Source: DASUAS01 sp963756895 (lineage in GTDB: Bacteria; Actinomycetota; Acidimicrobiia; IMCC26256; DASPTH01). Taken from it: a stretch of 64,000 nt of DNA. How positions within the stretch are numbered: the stretch's first letter is position 1; each line of letters starts with the position of its first letter. Below the pieces are notes generated by a model. That model had not been told where the DNA came from and did no database searches. It saw only the letters and a list, made by a program, of their open reading frames with translations. The stretch covers positions 682,001 to 746,000 of the forward strand of contig CAVWPI010000007.1 in the NCBI GenBank assembly GCA_963756895.1. The letters run 5' to 3'. Positions 39,437-48,447 of the stretch are shown piece by piece. A program made the position numbers and the translations under genes.

Positions 39437-40626
39437 ACCTGCACTCCGCCCTCACGCGCGTTCCAGATGTCGACCACCGGCACCGAGACCTCGAGGTCGC
39501 GGTACATCGAGTGCGGCGTGCCGATCACGAGGAGGTCGGACTCGCGCAGCACGGTGTCGAGGTCGACGAGATCGGGATCGGTGGTGACGTACGGATCGTG
39601 AGTGAGGACCCGGTGCGACTTGAACTTGAGGATCCGCTTCAGCTTGTAGCTGAGGCTCGAGCGGATGTCGTCGGATTCGGCCTTGAACGACATGCCGAGC
39701 AAGCCGACCGTCATGGTGGAGAGGTCGTAGCGCTGTTCGAGGCGGGCGACGACGTAGAGGGGCAGGCCCTCGTTGATCGACACGCTCGCCTGCCCGAGGT
39801 GGAAGTTGTTGTTGTTGAACGCCGCCAGTTGCATCGTGTCCTTGAACAGGCACGGTCCCGCGGCGAACCCGGCGCGGGGCAGGTCGGCGGCGCGCGGGTA
39901 GTTGTACGACAACGCCGAACGGATGCGCTCGTAGTCGAGGCCGAAGTCGTTGGCCATCATGTAGAGCTGGTTGGACGCCGCGAACTTGATGTACCGCCAG
40001 GTGTTGGTGAACAGCTTGGCGAGCTCGGCCTCCTCGGGCTCGAGCTCCACGATCTCGTCCGCGAGGTTGCGGAACAACTTGCCCGCACGCTCGAGCGCGC
40101 GCGGTGAGCGCGAGGCGACGATCTGGGGGAGCTCGTAGAGCTCCACCATCGCCTTGCCCTCGGCGATGCGCTCGGGACAGAAGGCGACGTCGAGGTCGAG
40201 CCCGAGATCGGTCACCAGCCGCTCGACGAGCGCGGTGACGCCCGGATAGACCGTGCTGCGGAGCACGAGGAGCTGGCCGTCGTGCAGGTAGGACGCGAAC
40301 TCCCCGATCGCGGCGGGGACCGCGTTGAGGTTGGGGTTGAGGTGCTCGTCGATCGGCGTGCCGATGACCACGACGACGTGCTCGACCTCGCCGATGACCT
40401 GGGGATCGCTGGACGCCCGCAGTCGGCCCGAGGCCACGACCTCGGTGAGCACCTCGGGCGCACCGGGTTCGTCGAAGGGCATCGTGCCTTCGTTGACGAT
40501 CGCGACCGAGCGCTCGTTCACGTCGTAGAGCACGACGTCGAGACCGCGGCTCGCGAACGCGAGGCCGAGGGGCAGGCCCACGTGGCCGCAGCCGCCGACG
40601 ATCGCAACGCCGTTCGAGCCGGTCAT
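39433..40626 (-). CDS. Nucleotide-sugar 6-dehydrogenase
   Basis: A 397-aa UDP-glucose/UDP-ManNAc dehydrogenase-family protein: VAIVGGCGHVGLPLGLAFA (NAD loop), GTPIDEHLNPNL, RSTVYPGVT, CPERIAEGKAM, and the catalytic Cys in GPCLFKDT, followed by FNNNNFHLG. It oxidises a UDP-sugar to a uronic acid in two NAD-dependent steps. ATG at 40626 chosen because the NAD loop follows at residue 5. First gene of a three-gene set (dehydrogenase, GT2, epimerase) with overlapping ends. Confidence 0.9.
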   Translation of the reverse strand: MTGSNGVAIVGGCGHVGLPLGLAFASRGLDVVLYDVNERSVAIVNEGTMPFDEPGAPEVLTEVVASGRLRASSDPQVIGEVEHVVVVIGTPIDEHLNPNLNAVPAAIGEFASYLHDGQLLVLRSTVYPGVTALVERLVTDLGLDLDVAFCPERIAEGKAMVELYELPQIVASRSPRALERAGKLFRNLADEIVELEPEEAELAKLFTNTWRYIKFAASNQLYMMANDFGLDYERIRSALSYNYPRAADLPRAGFAAGPCLFKDTMQLAAFNNNNFHLGQASVSINEGLPLYVVARLEQRYDLSTMTVGLLGMSFKAESDDIRSSLSYKLKRILKFKSHRVLTHDPYVTTDPDLVDLDTVLRESDLLVIGTPHSMYRDLEVSVPVVDIWNAREGGVQV

Positions 40627-40804
40627 CGTGATTCCCCGGTTCCCTTCTCCGACGACACGCGAGACCCCGGAATCGTACCGGAGGGTCCCCCGGACACCTG
40701 GCAACCGGCCCACGGGGTTCGGCACGTGCATGGTTCCGGGAGCCGCCGGGATTACCATCCGCGTGCCCGCATCGTCGCCGACCGGCTTCGGGAGTCGCCC
40801 CCAC

Positions 40805-41519
40805 ATGCCCCAAACGCCCGAACGTCCCCGTGGTTCCGGCATCGATTACGAGCGGCTCTACGAGTTCCGTCATCGGCGCGTCTACCGGGATGCGCGGGTC
40901 GCGGTCTGGAACGAGATCGCTCCCTTCGTCTACGAGCTGATGGGCCGACCCCGAGCGCGTGCTGGATCCCGCGGCGGGCTGGGGCGAGTTCATCAACGCG
41001 GTGCCGGCGTCGGAACGATGGCTGGTCGACGCGGTGGAGTTCCCGGAGCACCACCGCGATCCGATGGTCAAGGCGATCTTCGCCGACATCCGCGACGTCG
41101 AGCTACCGAACGCGTACTTCGAGGGGATCTTCGTCTCCAACTTCCTCGAACACCTGGCGAAGCCCGACGACATCGCCGACTTCCTCGCCCAGATGCGCCA
41201 GACGATCGCGCCGGGCGGGCGCATCGTCGTCATGGGACCGAACTTCAAGTACGCGTGGAAGCAGTACTTCGACTTCGCCGACCACGTGCTGCCTCTGACA
41301 CACGTCACGGTGCTCGAGCACCTCGCCGCGGCCGGCTTCGAGGTGGAGTCGGTGGCGCCGCGCTTCCTCCCGTACTCCTTTACCGGGCGACTTCCGGCAT
41401 GGCCGGTGCTCACGCGCCTGTACCTCCGCGCCCCGTTGGCGTGGCACGCGCTCGGAAAGCAATTCCTCGTGGTCGGTCGCGCACCGACCACTCCCGCGCA
41501 GCCCCGGGCAGGCCAATAG
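40805..41519 (+). CDS. SAM-dependent methyltransferase (frameshift near 40944)
   Basis: About 237 aa after repair. YERLYEFRHRRVYRDARVAVWNEIAPF reads into LDPAAGWGEFINAV (SAM loop), then FVSNFLEHLAKPDDI and GGRIVVMGPNFKYAWKQYFDF. An extra C near 40944 (GGGCCGACC) splits the frame; 715 bases is 238 codons plus one. GGGAG lies ten bases before the ATG. TACCAT further upstream (40753-40758) may be the -10. Methyl acceptor unknown, probably a sugar in this locus. Confidence 0.8.
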
Positions 41520-41530
41520 GTTCCACGCCC

Positions 41531-43246
41531 ATGTCCACGGGAGCCGATCGAGTGGTGCAGGCCTGGACCGATCGCCCCGTGCGCCAGCGCGCGTGGATTC
41601 TCCACGGGATCTCGCTGGCGGTCGCGCTCCCCTTCCTGCTGTGGATCGACCGGCACCAGTGGTTCAGCGGCGACGAGTGGGACTTCCTGGTACGCCGGGG
41701 CGTGTTCGGCCACCGCGAGCTCGGCCTGCTCGAGCCCCACAACGAACACTGGGTCACGTTTCCCGTGCTCATCTACCGGGCGCTGTTCTCGGTCTTCGGT
41801 GTCCGCACGTACCTGCCGTATCTCCTCGTGCTCGTCGTGTCCCACCTGCTGATCGCACATCTCTTGTGGCGCCTGATGCTGCGGTACGGCGTCGACTGGC
41901 TGGTCGCCACGGGCGCGGCGGCCGTCTTCATGGTGCTCGGGGCCGGCTGGGAAGACCTGATCAACGCGTTCCAGATCACGTTCGTGGTGCCGATGCTCCT
42001 CGGCCTGGCCGCGCTGCTCATCGCGTCGGTCGACGGACCGTTCTCGCGGCGTGACGCGTGGGCGACTCTCGTGCTCGTGCTTGCGTTGCCGTTCTCCGGC
42101 GTGAGCCTCACCATGGCCATCGTCGTCGGGATCGCGATCCTCCTCCGTCGCGGGTGGAAGCCGGCCGCGCTGGTGGTCGCGGCCCCCGCGGTCGTCTACC
42201 TGCTCTGGTACGCAGGCTGGGGACGGCACGCCACCGCGGTCGAGCAGGAGTCGCTCAGCACCTCGTTGCAGAAGGCGCCCGAGTTCGTGTGGCGGGGCCT
42301 GGTGGCCGCGGTCGACGGCGTGACCGGGCTCGCCGGCATCGGTCCGGTCGTACTGGTCCTGCTCACGATCTGGGTCGTGAGGTCGAACCGCACACCACGG
42401 GAACCGTGGCCACCCGTGCTCGCGCTCTTCGTCGGTGCACCGATCTTCCTCTTCCTCATCGACATCCGACGGTCGGGACTCGGCACCGACGCGGCGGCCG
42501 CACCGCGGTACTCGTACGCCGTGCTCGCGCTGCTCCTCCCCGCCGCCGCGCTCGCCGCGACCGCGTTGCTCGCGCACCGACCGTTCCGGGTGTTGCTGAT
42601 CGTGGTGGCGACGGCAGCGCTCTGCCTCGTCGGAGTGTCGACGCTCAACACCGAGGCGGAGACCTACGCGCCGATCAAGCAGGAGAACAAGCACCGCATC
42701 GTCGCCGCCGCCGACCTCGTGCGCTCGGGTGCCACCCTCATCTCCGATCAGCCGGCCCCCGAGTTCGACCCCGAGCTCAGCGTCGAACGACTCGGCGCAC
42801 TCGCGCGCGACGGCGATCTCCCAGGGAACGTGCACGTCGACGAGGTCGATCGCCTGACCGCGGCGGCCTTCCTGCAGGTAACAGTGGGCAGCACGCCTCC
42901 GGCCGCGGCGACCGGCGAGGCCACGCTCGAGGCGACTGAGGGCGCGCCCACGGCCCGTTCGTCCGGGGGCTCCTGCATCGTCATCACCCCCCGTTCGGAA
43001 TCGCCCACCGTGCTGCTGTCGTTCGCCGAACCGGGCACGGTCGCGGTGACCCCGAGCCGTGACGGCGCCATCACCACCCAGCTGCAGCCGCCGGACCGTC
43101 AGTCGTCGGTTCGGAGCCGCGCGCGCGTCTGGCCGGCGACCGCGGGCGACACGCAGGCGGTGAGCTCGTCCGCCACCGAGCTCTGGTTGCGTGTCGGGGT
43201 GCCGGCCGAGGGCACCACCCGGTTCTGCAACGTCAGCACCGGCTGA
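41531..43246 (+). CDS. Polytopic membrane protein with C-terminal outer domain (paralogue of 45562)
   Basis: 571 aa. First helix ISLAVALPFLLWID, then the outer-loop motif WFSGDEWDFLVRRG and LLEPHNEHW, about eleven helices, and a C-terminal soluble domain (about 400-571) with a Cys pair (GGSCIVI and RFCNVS). Shared with the 45562 protein: D-x-W, HN-x-H, DL-x3-FQI-x-F and P-F/C-SGV. A GT-C-type sugar transferase with an attached beta-domain is likely, but no closer assignment is possible. Starts 11 bases after the methyltransferase. Confidence 0.65.
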   Translation: MSTGADRVVQAWTDRPVRQRAWILHGISLAVALPFLLWIDRHQWFSGDEWDFLVRRGVFGHRELGLLEPHNEHWVTFPVLIYRALFSVFGVRTYLPYLLVLVVSHLLIAHLLWRLMLRYGVDWLVATGAAAVFMVLGAGWEDLINAFQITFVVPMLLGLAALLIASVDGPFSRRDAWATLVLVLALPFSGVSLTMAIVVGIAILLRRGWKPAALVVAAPAVVYLLWYAGWGRHATAVEQESLSTSLQKAPEFVWRGLVAAVDGVTGLAGIGPVVLVLLTIWVVRSNRTPREPWPPVLALFVGAPIFLFLIDIRRSGLGTDAAAAPRYSYAVLALLLPAAALAATALLAHRPFRVLLIVVATAALCLVGVSTLNTEAETYAPIKQENKHRIVAAADLVRSGATLISDQPAPEFDPELSVERLGALARDGDLPGNVHVDEVDRLTAAAFLQVTVGSTPPAAATGEATLEATEGAPTARSSGGSCIVITPRSESPTVLLSFAEPGTVAVTPSRDGAITTQLQPPDRQSSVRSRARVWPATAGDTQAVSSSATELWLRVGVPAEGTTRFCNVSTG

Positions 43247-43261
43247 CGCGCCGCCATCGAC

Positions 43262-43951
43262 TCAGCGAGCCAGCGTGCGCTTCACCTTCGACGCGCCCCG
43301 GCGCCACCGCGAGGTGCTCGGTGCGGTCTGGCCGGCGAATTGCCGCCGGGGTCCGAAGCGCTCGGTCGCGTAGACGCGCTCGGGGATGCGCGCCGGCGTG
43401 GCGAGATCCGACCGGTACTCCGCCTCCACGCCGAACTCCCGCACCACGCCCTTGTAGTACCGCACCGCGAAGTCGAGCTCGACGTCGTGGCGAGCGAGGT
43501 CGTCGATGATGACCTGGTCGATCACGAAGATGAACCGCACGAGCAGCCAGTGCCCGCGCAGCATCGCGGAGTAGATGTCGCGGTGCGACAGCCCGAGATG
43601 CGTCCACATCTCCTCGGTGATGCCGTGCAGGTGGCCGTAGAGAAACGCCTCGTTGGTCCACGCGTACGGGGTCCAGAACTCGATGCGAGCACCGTCGCGA
43701 CAGACGCGGCCGATCTCCGAGAAGACGTGGTTCGGTTCCTCGATGTGCTCGAGGAAGTGCGCGGAGAAGACCTCGTCGACGGTGTCGTCCGCGAAGGGGA
43801 ACGGATCCGCGGTGAGGTCGAGGACGTGGTCGACCTGCTCGCCGGGGAACACGTCGAGGCCCACGAACCCGGGGCGCCTGGCGTTGCCGCAGCCGAGATC
43901 GAGCCGTAGCGGAGCGTTGCCGTCGTCGGTGCCCGGTGCCATCCGGTGCAC
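43262..43951 (-). CDS. SAM-dependent methyltransferase
   Basis: 229 aa, with LRLDLGCGNARRPGFVGLDVF as SAM loop, VFSAHFLEHIEEPNHVF as the class I methyltransferase post-I motif, and a C-terminal tail rich in Arg/Lys. ATG could also be 43942. It lies in a run of three methyltransferase genes (43262, 43973, 44847) on the reverse strand. Acceptor unknown; sugar or lipid head group is likely from the context. Confidence 0.8.
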   Translation of the reverse strand: MHRMAPGTDDGNAPLRLDLGCGNARRPGFVGLDVFPGEQVDHVLDLTADPFPFADDTVDEVFSAHFLEHIEEPNHVFSEIGRVCRDGARIEFWTPYAWTNEAFLYGHLHGITEEMWTHLGLSHRDIYSAMLRGHWLLVRFIFVIDQVIIDDLARHDVELDFAVRYYKGVVREFGVEAEYRSDLATPARIPERVYATERFGPRRQFAGQTAPSTSRWRRGASKVKRTLAR

Positions 43952-43972
43952 GGTACCAACGCCGGGGACCGG

Positions 43973-44818
43973 CTAACGGGCGAGGAGCATGATCCCGGAG
44001 ATGCCGACCCGTGAGAGGTCCATCCCGCTCACCTCGGGTGGGAGCCGCACCCGTTCGCTGATCAGCTGCAGCTTGGTGATCCGGAACCCGGCCGCTTCGA
44101 CCGCGTGACCGAGCTCGTCGACGGTGAGCTCGTTGAGCGTGCGGTACTCCCCGAGCTTGTACTTCGCCCAGCCCTCGTCCTCCGCCCGCTGCAGGACGTC
44201 GGCCTCGATGGCGTCGGGATCGCGTTGGAACTGCACGAAGCCTTCGGGGTACCACTCGTCGAGGTGGGCACCGTGTTGCGAGTGGTAGAAGGGCCACAGC
44301 TGGAGGAAGAGCACGCCGTCGGGCCGCAACACGCGCCGGATCTCCCCGAGCACGACGGCGGGATCGTCGATGTGCTCGAACGCCGACCAGGTGACGACCG
44401 TGTCGAAGCTGTCGTCGGGTGCCGGGAGCTTGGCGGTGTCGCTGACCGCGAACTCGAGCGCGGTCGGCAGCGTCTGGGCGACGCCGGCCGCCACCGCCCG
44501 CTCGAGCAGCAGATCTTCGCGCACCGGGTTCACGTCGAAGCCCACCAGCCGTCGGGGCAGTCCGTGGTGCACGAGGCCGAGATCGATGATGCCGTCGCCA
44601 CACCCCACGTCGGCCACCTCGCGGTCGGTGACGTCCAGACCGTCTTCCCGCAGGAACCCGAGCACCTCGATCGGCGCCCATTCGTAGTGGTCCCAGAACC
44701 ACTGGTCGGCGCTGCGGTCCGGCGCGGCCGCGGGCAGCGGTGCCGGAGGGACGGCCGGCTCGCCACCGAGTGCCCGCAGGAGCCGGCGGCGGACCTTGCC
44801 GGCGAGTCGGCGGATCAT
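43973..44818 (-). CDS. SAM-dependent methyltransferase (paralogue of 44847)
   Basis: 281 aa with a basic N-terminus (RRLAGKVRRRLLRALGG) and class I motifs VADVGCGDGIIDLGLVHHG, TVVTWSAFEHIDDP and GVLFLQLWPFYHSQHGAHLDEW. Clearly homologous to the next gene downstream in the map (44847). The basic N-terminus may tether it to the membrane. Acceptor unknown. Confidence 0.82.
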   Translation of the reverse strand: MIRRLAGKVRRRLLRALGGEPAVPPAPLPAAAPDRSADQWFWDHYEWAPIEVLGFLREDGLDVTDREVADVGCGDGIIDLGLVHHGLPRRLVGFDVNPVREDLLLERAVAAGVAQTLPTALEFAVSDTAKLPAPDDSFDTVVTWSAFEHIDDPAVVLGEIRRVLRPDGVLFLQLWPFYHSQHGAHLDEWYPEGFVQFQRDPDAIEADVLQRAEDEGWAKYKLGEYRTLNELTVDELGHAVEAAGFRITKLQLISERVRLPPEVSGMDLSRVGISGIMLLAR

Positions 44819-44846
44819 CGTGGGCGTCCTGCGGCCCGGGACCGGG

Positions 44847-45551
44847 TCATCCGACCGACGCGGTGGCGAGCAGCTTGACGCCGCCGATCGCCAGGTCGGT
44901 CAGCCGGCGCTCGGACAGTTCGGGTGGGACGTGGAACGCGTGGTGGATCAGCTCCACCTTGCCGATGCGCAGGCCGCCGGCGAGGAGACCGCGGTGGAGC
45001 CCGTCGAGGGTGATCCGGTTCAGGAACGCGTCGCCGGGCGTCTCGTCGACCCCGGTGACGAGGTGCTCGAACGAGGGTCGGTGCCAACCGTGGTCGCCGT
45101 GCTCCGACAGGTAGAACGGGAACAGCTGGATCATCACGACGCCGCCGGGCACGAGCACGCGACGAACCTCGCGCGCCATCCCCTCGAGGTCCGAGACGTG
45201 CTCGAACGCCGACCACGACACGACGAAGTCGAAGGTGCCGTCGGGTGCGGGGATCCGGTCCTCGTACGAACGCTCGAAGCGGAGTCCGGGCGGGAGCTTC
45301 TCCGCGACACCGTGTTCGCGGGCGGCCTCGACGAGCGCGGCCTCGTCGACCTCGTGCAGATCGAACCCGACGATCGAGTCGGGGTGGGCGAGGTCGTGGA
45401 GGCCGAGCGCGATGATGCCGTCGCCGGTACCGAGGTCGGCGACGGACCTTCCGGCGAGGTCGAGACCGTCACCACCGAGGAAGTCGACGATCTGGCTCGG
45501 CGCGCCGTAGTAGTGGTCGTCGAACCACGAGACGTCGGCCGGGCCCTCCAT
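44847..45551 (-). CDS. SAM-dependent methyltransferase (paralogue of 43973)
   Basis: 234 aa from ATG 45551; the open frame extends further upstream but only as low-complexity sequence overlapping the neighbouring gene. Motifs VADLGTGDGIIALGLHDLA, FVVSWSAFEHVSDL and GVVMIQLFPFYLSEHGDHGWH line up with the 43973 protein over most of their length. Together they are a tandem duplication in the polysaccharide locus. Confidence 0.82.
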   Translation of the reverse strand: MEGPADVSWFDDHYYGAPSQIVDFLGGDGLDLAGRSVADLGTGDGIIALGLHDLAHPDSIVGFDLHEVDEAALVEAAREHGVAEKLPPGLRFERSYEDRIPAPDGTFDFVVSWSAFEHVSDLEGMAREVRRVLVPGGVVMIQLFPFYLSEHGDHGWHRPSFEHLVTGVDETPGDAFLNRITLDGLHRGLLAGGLRIGKVELIHHAFHVPPELSERRLTDLAIGGVKLLATASVG

Positions 45552-45561
45552 CGCGCGCACA

Positions 45562-47292
45562 CTAACCCGCGGTGCAGACGCGGATCGGACCCGTGGACCC
45601 GAGGTGCACACGCCACGGACCGGCGGCAGTGGCCGGCAGATCGACCGTGCGCCGGGTGCCCGGGGCGATGGTCCCGATCGGGACGAAGGCATCACCGACG
45701 ACCCGTGCGCCGACGGTGACCGGTGCGGTCGAGGCGTCGACGACGACGGGGCCGCGCGTCCGGAGCTCCAGTCCACCGTCGGACGCGGCCGAGCCATTCG
45801 GGGTGAACTGCGCGCACGAACCGTCACCGACGATCGTCCCCGCCACGGTGTCCGTCACGTCGGGGCCGGCGGCACCTGCGCTCGGCGAACCGGGGGCGGC
45901 ACGGAGTCGCGCCCTCAGCGCGCGCACCAGCACTGCGTCGGCCACGGCGCGGACCTCGGGCGCCTGCGCGCGCAGCTCGGCGAGCGAATCCGCCGGCGAT
46001 CCGAGATCGTCGACCGCGGCGAGATATCCGCCCGCGTCGATCTGCGGTGCACGCACCGGATCGGGGCGGAACGAGGGGTCCACCCGATCGCGCGCCAGCT
46101 CGACCGCGCGGAGCTCCGCCTTCACGTGGGTCGAGGCGTCGCGCAGCCCGGCGGCACCCTGCCGGAGCTGGTCGACGTTGCCCCGCAGCGACACCGCGAC
46201 CAGCGCCACCAGCACGCCGACGGCGACCACCGCACCGAGACGGCCACCGGGCACCCGCAGCCGAGGGACCAGTTCGGAGAGCGCGAGGACCACGAAGATC
46301 GCGCCCGGATAGAGGTAGCGGCTCGCGGCCGGATCGCCGAACTGGGCGCGACTGAGCGACGTGAGGATCCAGTAGCCGAGTGGCAGGGCCAGCACGGCCG
46401 CGAAGCGCGGCGAGATGCGTCGGTCGACGGCCAGGACCACGACGACGACCACGCCGAGGACGGCGAGCGGCACGCGGCCACCGTCCATCGACACCCCCAT
46501 GAGCGCGCCGACGGCGGCGGACCCCATCTGCGCCGCGTTCTCGGGGACGAGGTGGAGGTTGGAGCCCTTGACCTGCGACTGCCCGTACTGCAGGTACCAC
46601 ACACCCCAGAGCGCGAACGGGACCAGCGGCACCCACAACCGGCGCCACGTGGCCCGCCGGAGCAGCAGCTCCAGCGTGACCGCGCCGATGAAGGGCAGAC
46701 CGACGCCCGAGCACGCCACCGAGATCGCGAGCGCGATGGACGCGCCGATGTCACCGGCGCGATCGCGCCGATCGACGAACAGGAGCGCGGCGATGCCCGC
46801 GGCCATGGCGCCGGTGAAACTGATCTGGAACGGCCAGACGAGGTCCTGGAACGCGTACCCGAGGAAGAGGACGACGATCGTCGCGCTCACCGCGAACCAG
46901 AGCTGGGCGCGGCGGCGGAGGTACGCGAACAACAACATGCACGTGCCCGCGTGCACCATGACCGCGAGGACGCGGAAGGCGGTGTAACCGGTGAGGCCGA
47001 ACACCGCCCACATGGCCTTGGACGCGAGGACGGGCACGAGGTTGAGGTGGCCGTTGTGGCTGGCGAGGTAGTCGTCCAGCGAGCCGGTGCGCCGGGTGAG
47101 GATCCAGCTCCAGTCGTCGAAGAACCACGTGGTCCCGCGACCGACGTGGAGGAGGAGCAGCGACGCCGCCACCGCGGCGGTCCCGACCACCAGCCACGCG
47201 ACGAGCGCGCCCCGCGACCGAGGGGGCGCGACGACGGTCTCGGTCGTGGGTGGCGTCCCCGGTTCGTCGGCGACGGTCGTGTCGACCCGCAC
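45562..47292 (-). CDS. Polytopic membrane protein with C-terminal outer domain (paralogue of 41531)
   Basis: 576 aa. First helix LVAWLVVGTAAVAASLLLL, then WFFDDWSWIL and SHNGHLNLVPVL, DLVWPFQISF and ACSGVGLPFIGAV; these line up with motifs in the 41531 protein. About eleven helices, then a soluble C-terminal domain (about 370-576) ending VHLGSTGPIRVCTAG with another Cys in DGSCAQF. Likely a GT-C-like enzyme or polymer-modifying protein. Divergent arrangement with the 41531 copy on either side of three methyltransferases. Confidence 0.65.
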   Translation of the reverse strand: MRVDTTVADEPGTPPTTETVVAPPRSRGALVAWLVVGTAAVAASLLLLHVGRGTTWFFDDWSWILTRRTGSLDDYLASHNGHLNLVPVLASKAMWAVFGLTGYTAFRVLAVMVHAGTCMLLFAYLRRRAQLWFAVSATIVVLFLGYAFQDLVWPFQISFTGAMAAGIAALLFVDRRDRAGDIGASIALAISVACSGVGLPFIGAVTLELLLRRATWRRLWVPLVPFALWGVWYLQYGQSQVKGSNLHLVPENAAQMGSAAVGALMGVSMDGGRVPLAVLGVVVVVVLAVDRRISPRFAAVLALPLGYWILTSLSRAQFGDPAASRYLYPGAIFVVLALSELVPRLRVPGGRLGAVVAVGVLVALVAVSLRGNVDQLRQGAAGLRDASTHVKAELRAVELARDRVDPSFRPDPVRAPQIDAGGYLAAVDDLGSPADSLAELRAQAPEVRAVADAVLVRALRARLRAAPGSPSAGAAGPDVTDTVAGTIVGDGSCAQFTPNGSAASDGGLELRTRGPVVVDASTAPVTVGARVVGDAFVPIGTIAPGTRRTVDLPATAAGPWRVHLGSTGPIRVCTAG

Positions 47293-47298
47293 GGGCAG

Positions 47299-48351
47299 CT
47301 ACGAGGCCGGATCGATCACGTAGTGGGTGCTCGCGTAGTACGCGTCGCCGAACGCGCGGCGCGTCGCGTGGTCCGGGAACTGGTCGAAGTACCGCGGGAC
47401 CGCCCAGTCGGGGCACCAGTGTCCGACCAGCGATCGGCGCGTCGACGACTCGTCGACCACCGGAGCGCCACCGTGCGCGAGGTCGGCCGACCAGATGAGC
47501 ACGTCGCCCTCGCGCGCCAGCAGGGTCCGACGCGGCATCCCGGCCGCCTCACTGCGGGCGACGAGCTCGGCCATGAAGCGGTCGTGCGCCTCGACGCCGT
47601 GGCGGCCCGGGTTCCAGCACTTGTACCCGTCGCCGAAGAGCAGTCCCTGGACCTTGTGACTGCCCTCGTAGTACGTGAGCTCGCCCGATCCCTCCTGCAC
47701 GTCCTCGAGCGCGAGCCAGCTCGCGGCGAGCGCGAGTGGCGGGTCGACGACGACGTACGCGGTGTCGCGGTGGTACCCCTGCCCGCTCCCGGAATCGAAG
47801 GAGAGGCTCTGGAGCAGCAACGGCGCCGCGTCGAAGATCAAGCGGAGGAAGTGCAGCACCGGCTCCACGAAGAGGGCGCGTCGCGCCGACTCGTAGTGCA
47901 CGTACGCGTCGTTGACCCGCATGCCGCGCATGTCGGTCTCCGGCTCCAGCGGCCGCCCGAAGTGGTCGCCGGGGGCGAGCACGTGGAGGCGCGCATCGCC
48001 GCGTTCGAACGCCGACCGGAGATCCGACTTGACCGCTTCGCACACGTCGGGGGGCACCGCGCCCGGGAGGATCACGTACCCGTTGTCGAGCCAATGCGTG
48101 AGCAACTCGGCGTCGCCCTCGTGCAGCTGTCCAGCTCGTCGACGACGGTCGATGACCGCGTCGACGTCGACCCGATCGGTCCAGAGGCCTTCGAACTCGC
48201 CGCGATAGCTGACGGTGGCGTGCTCGCCGTGGGCTCGGGGCAGCATCGCGTCGAGCTCCTCGCCGCTCAGTTGGCGCGCCGGGCGGCCGTCAGGTTCCGC
48301 GCGATCGGGCTCCGACGGAGCGGCGCGGCCACCCCCGAACAACCTCCGCAT
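47299..48351 (-). CDS. Phytanoyl-CoA dioxygenase-family protein (second of two)
   Basis: 350 aa. YVILPGAVPPDVCEAV starts the oxygenase domain; HRDTAYV gives the HxD pair, LAHGGAP the distal His, and RRSLVGHWCPD the Arg region for 2-oxoglutarate. An N-terminal extension (about 80 residues) precedes it. Such enzymes hydroxylate or oxidise small molecules including sugars and lipids. Ends six bases from the membrane gene start. Confidence 0.82.
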   Translation of the reverse strand: MRRLFGGGRAAPSEPDRAEPDGRPARQLSGEELDAMLPRAHGEHATVSYRGEFEGLWTDRVDVDAVIDRRRRAGQLHEGDAELLTHWLDNGYVILPGAVPPDVCEAVKSDLRSAFERGDARLHVLAPGDHFGRPLEPETDMRGMRVNDAYVHYESARRALFVEPVLHFLRLIFDAAPLLLQSLSFDSGSGQGYHRDTAYVVVDPPLALAASWLALEDVQEGSGELTYYEGSHKVQGLLFGDGYKCWNPGRHGVEAHDRFMAELVARSEAAGMPRRTLLAREGDVLIWSADLAHGGAPVVDESSTRRSLVGHWCPDWAVPRYFDQFPDHATRRAFGDAYYASTHYVIDPAS

Positions 48352-48434
48352 GGCGCGACGGTAGCCGCTGGCCCCTGCACCGCCGGCTCGGCACCGGCCA
48401 CGCGCAGGAGCCGTTCGGGCCGAAACCACGCTGG

Positions 48435-48447
48435 TAGATTCGCCGGC
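48435..48447 (+). promoter_or_regulatory. -10 element of the TylF-like gene, leaderless
   Basis: TAGATT (48435-48440) is followed by seven bases and ATG at 48448. No Shine-Dalgarno is visible. It lies in the 96-base divergent region shared with the PhyH gene. Confidence 0.45.

Noticed and set aside
39452..42835. A 1127-residue reverse ORF
   Set aside because: It is antisense to the methyltransferase and membrane genes and runs out of frame through the dehydrogenase gene; composition is that of a shadow frame.
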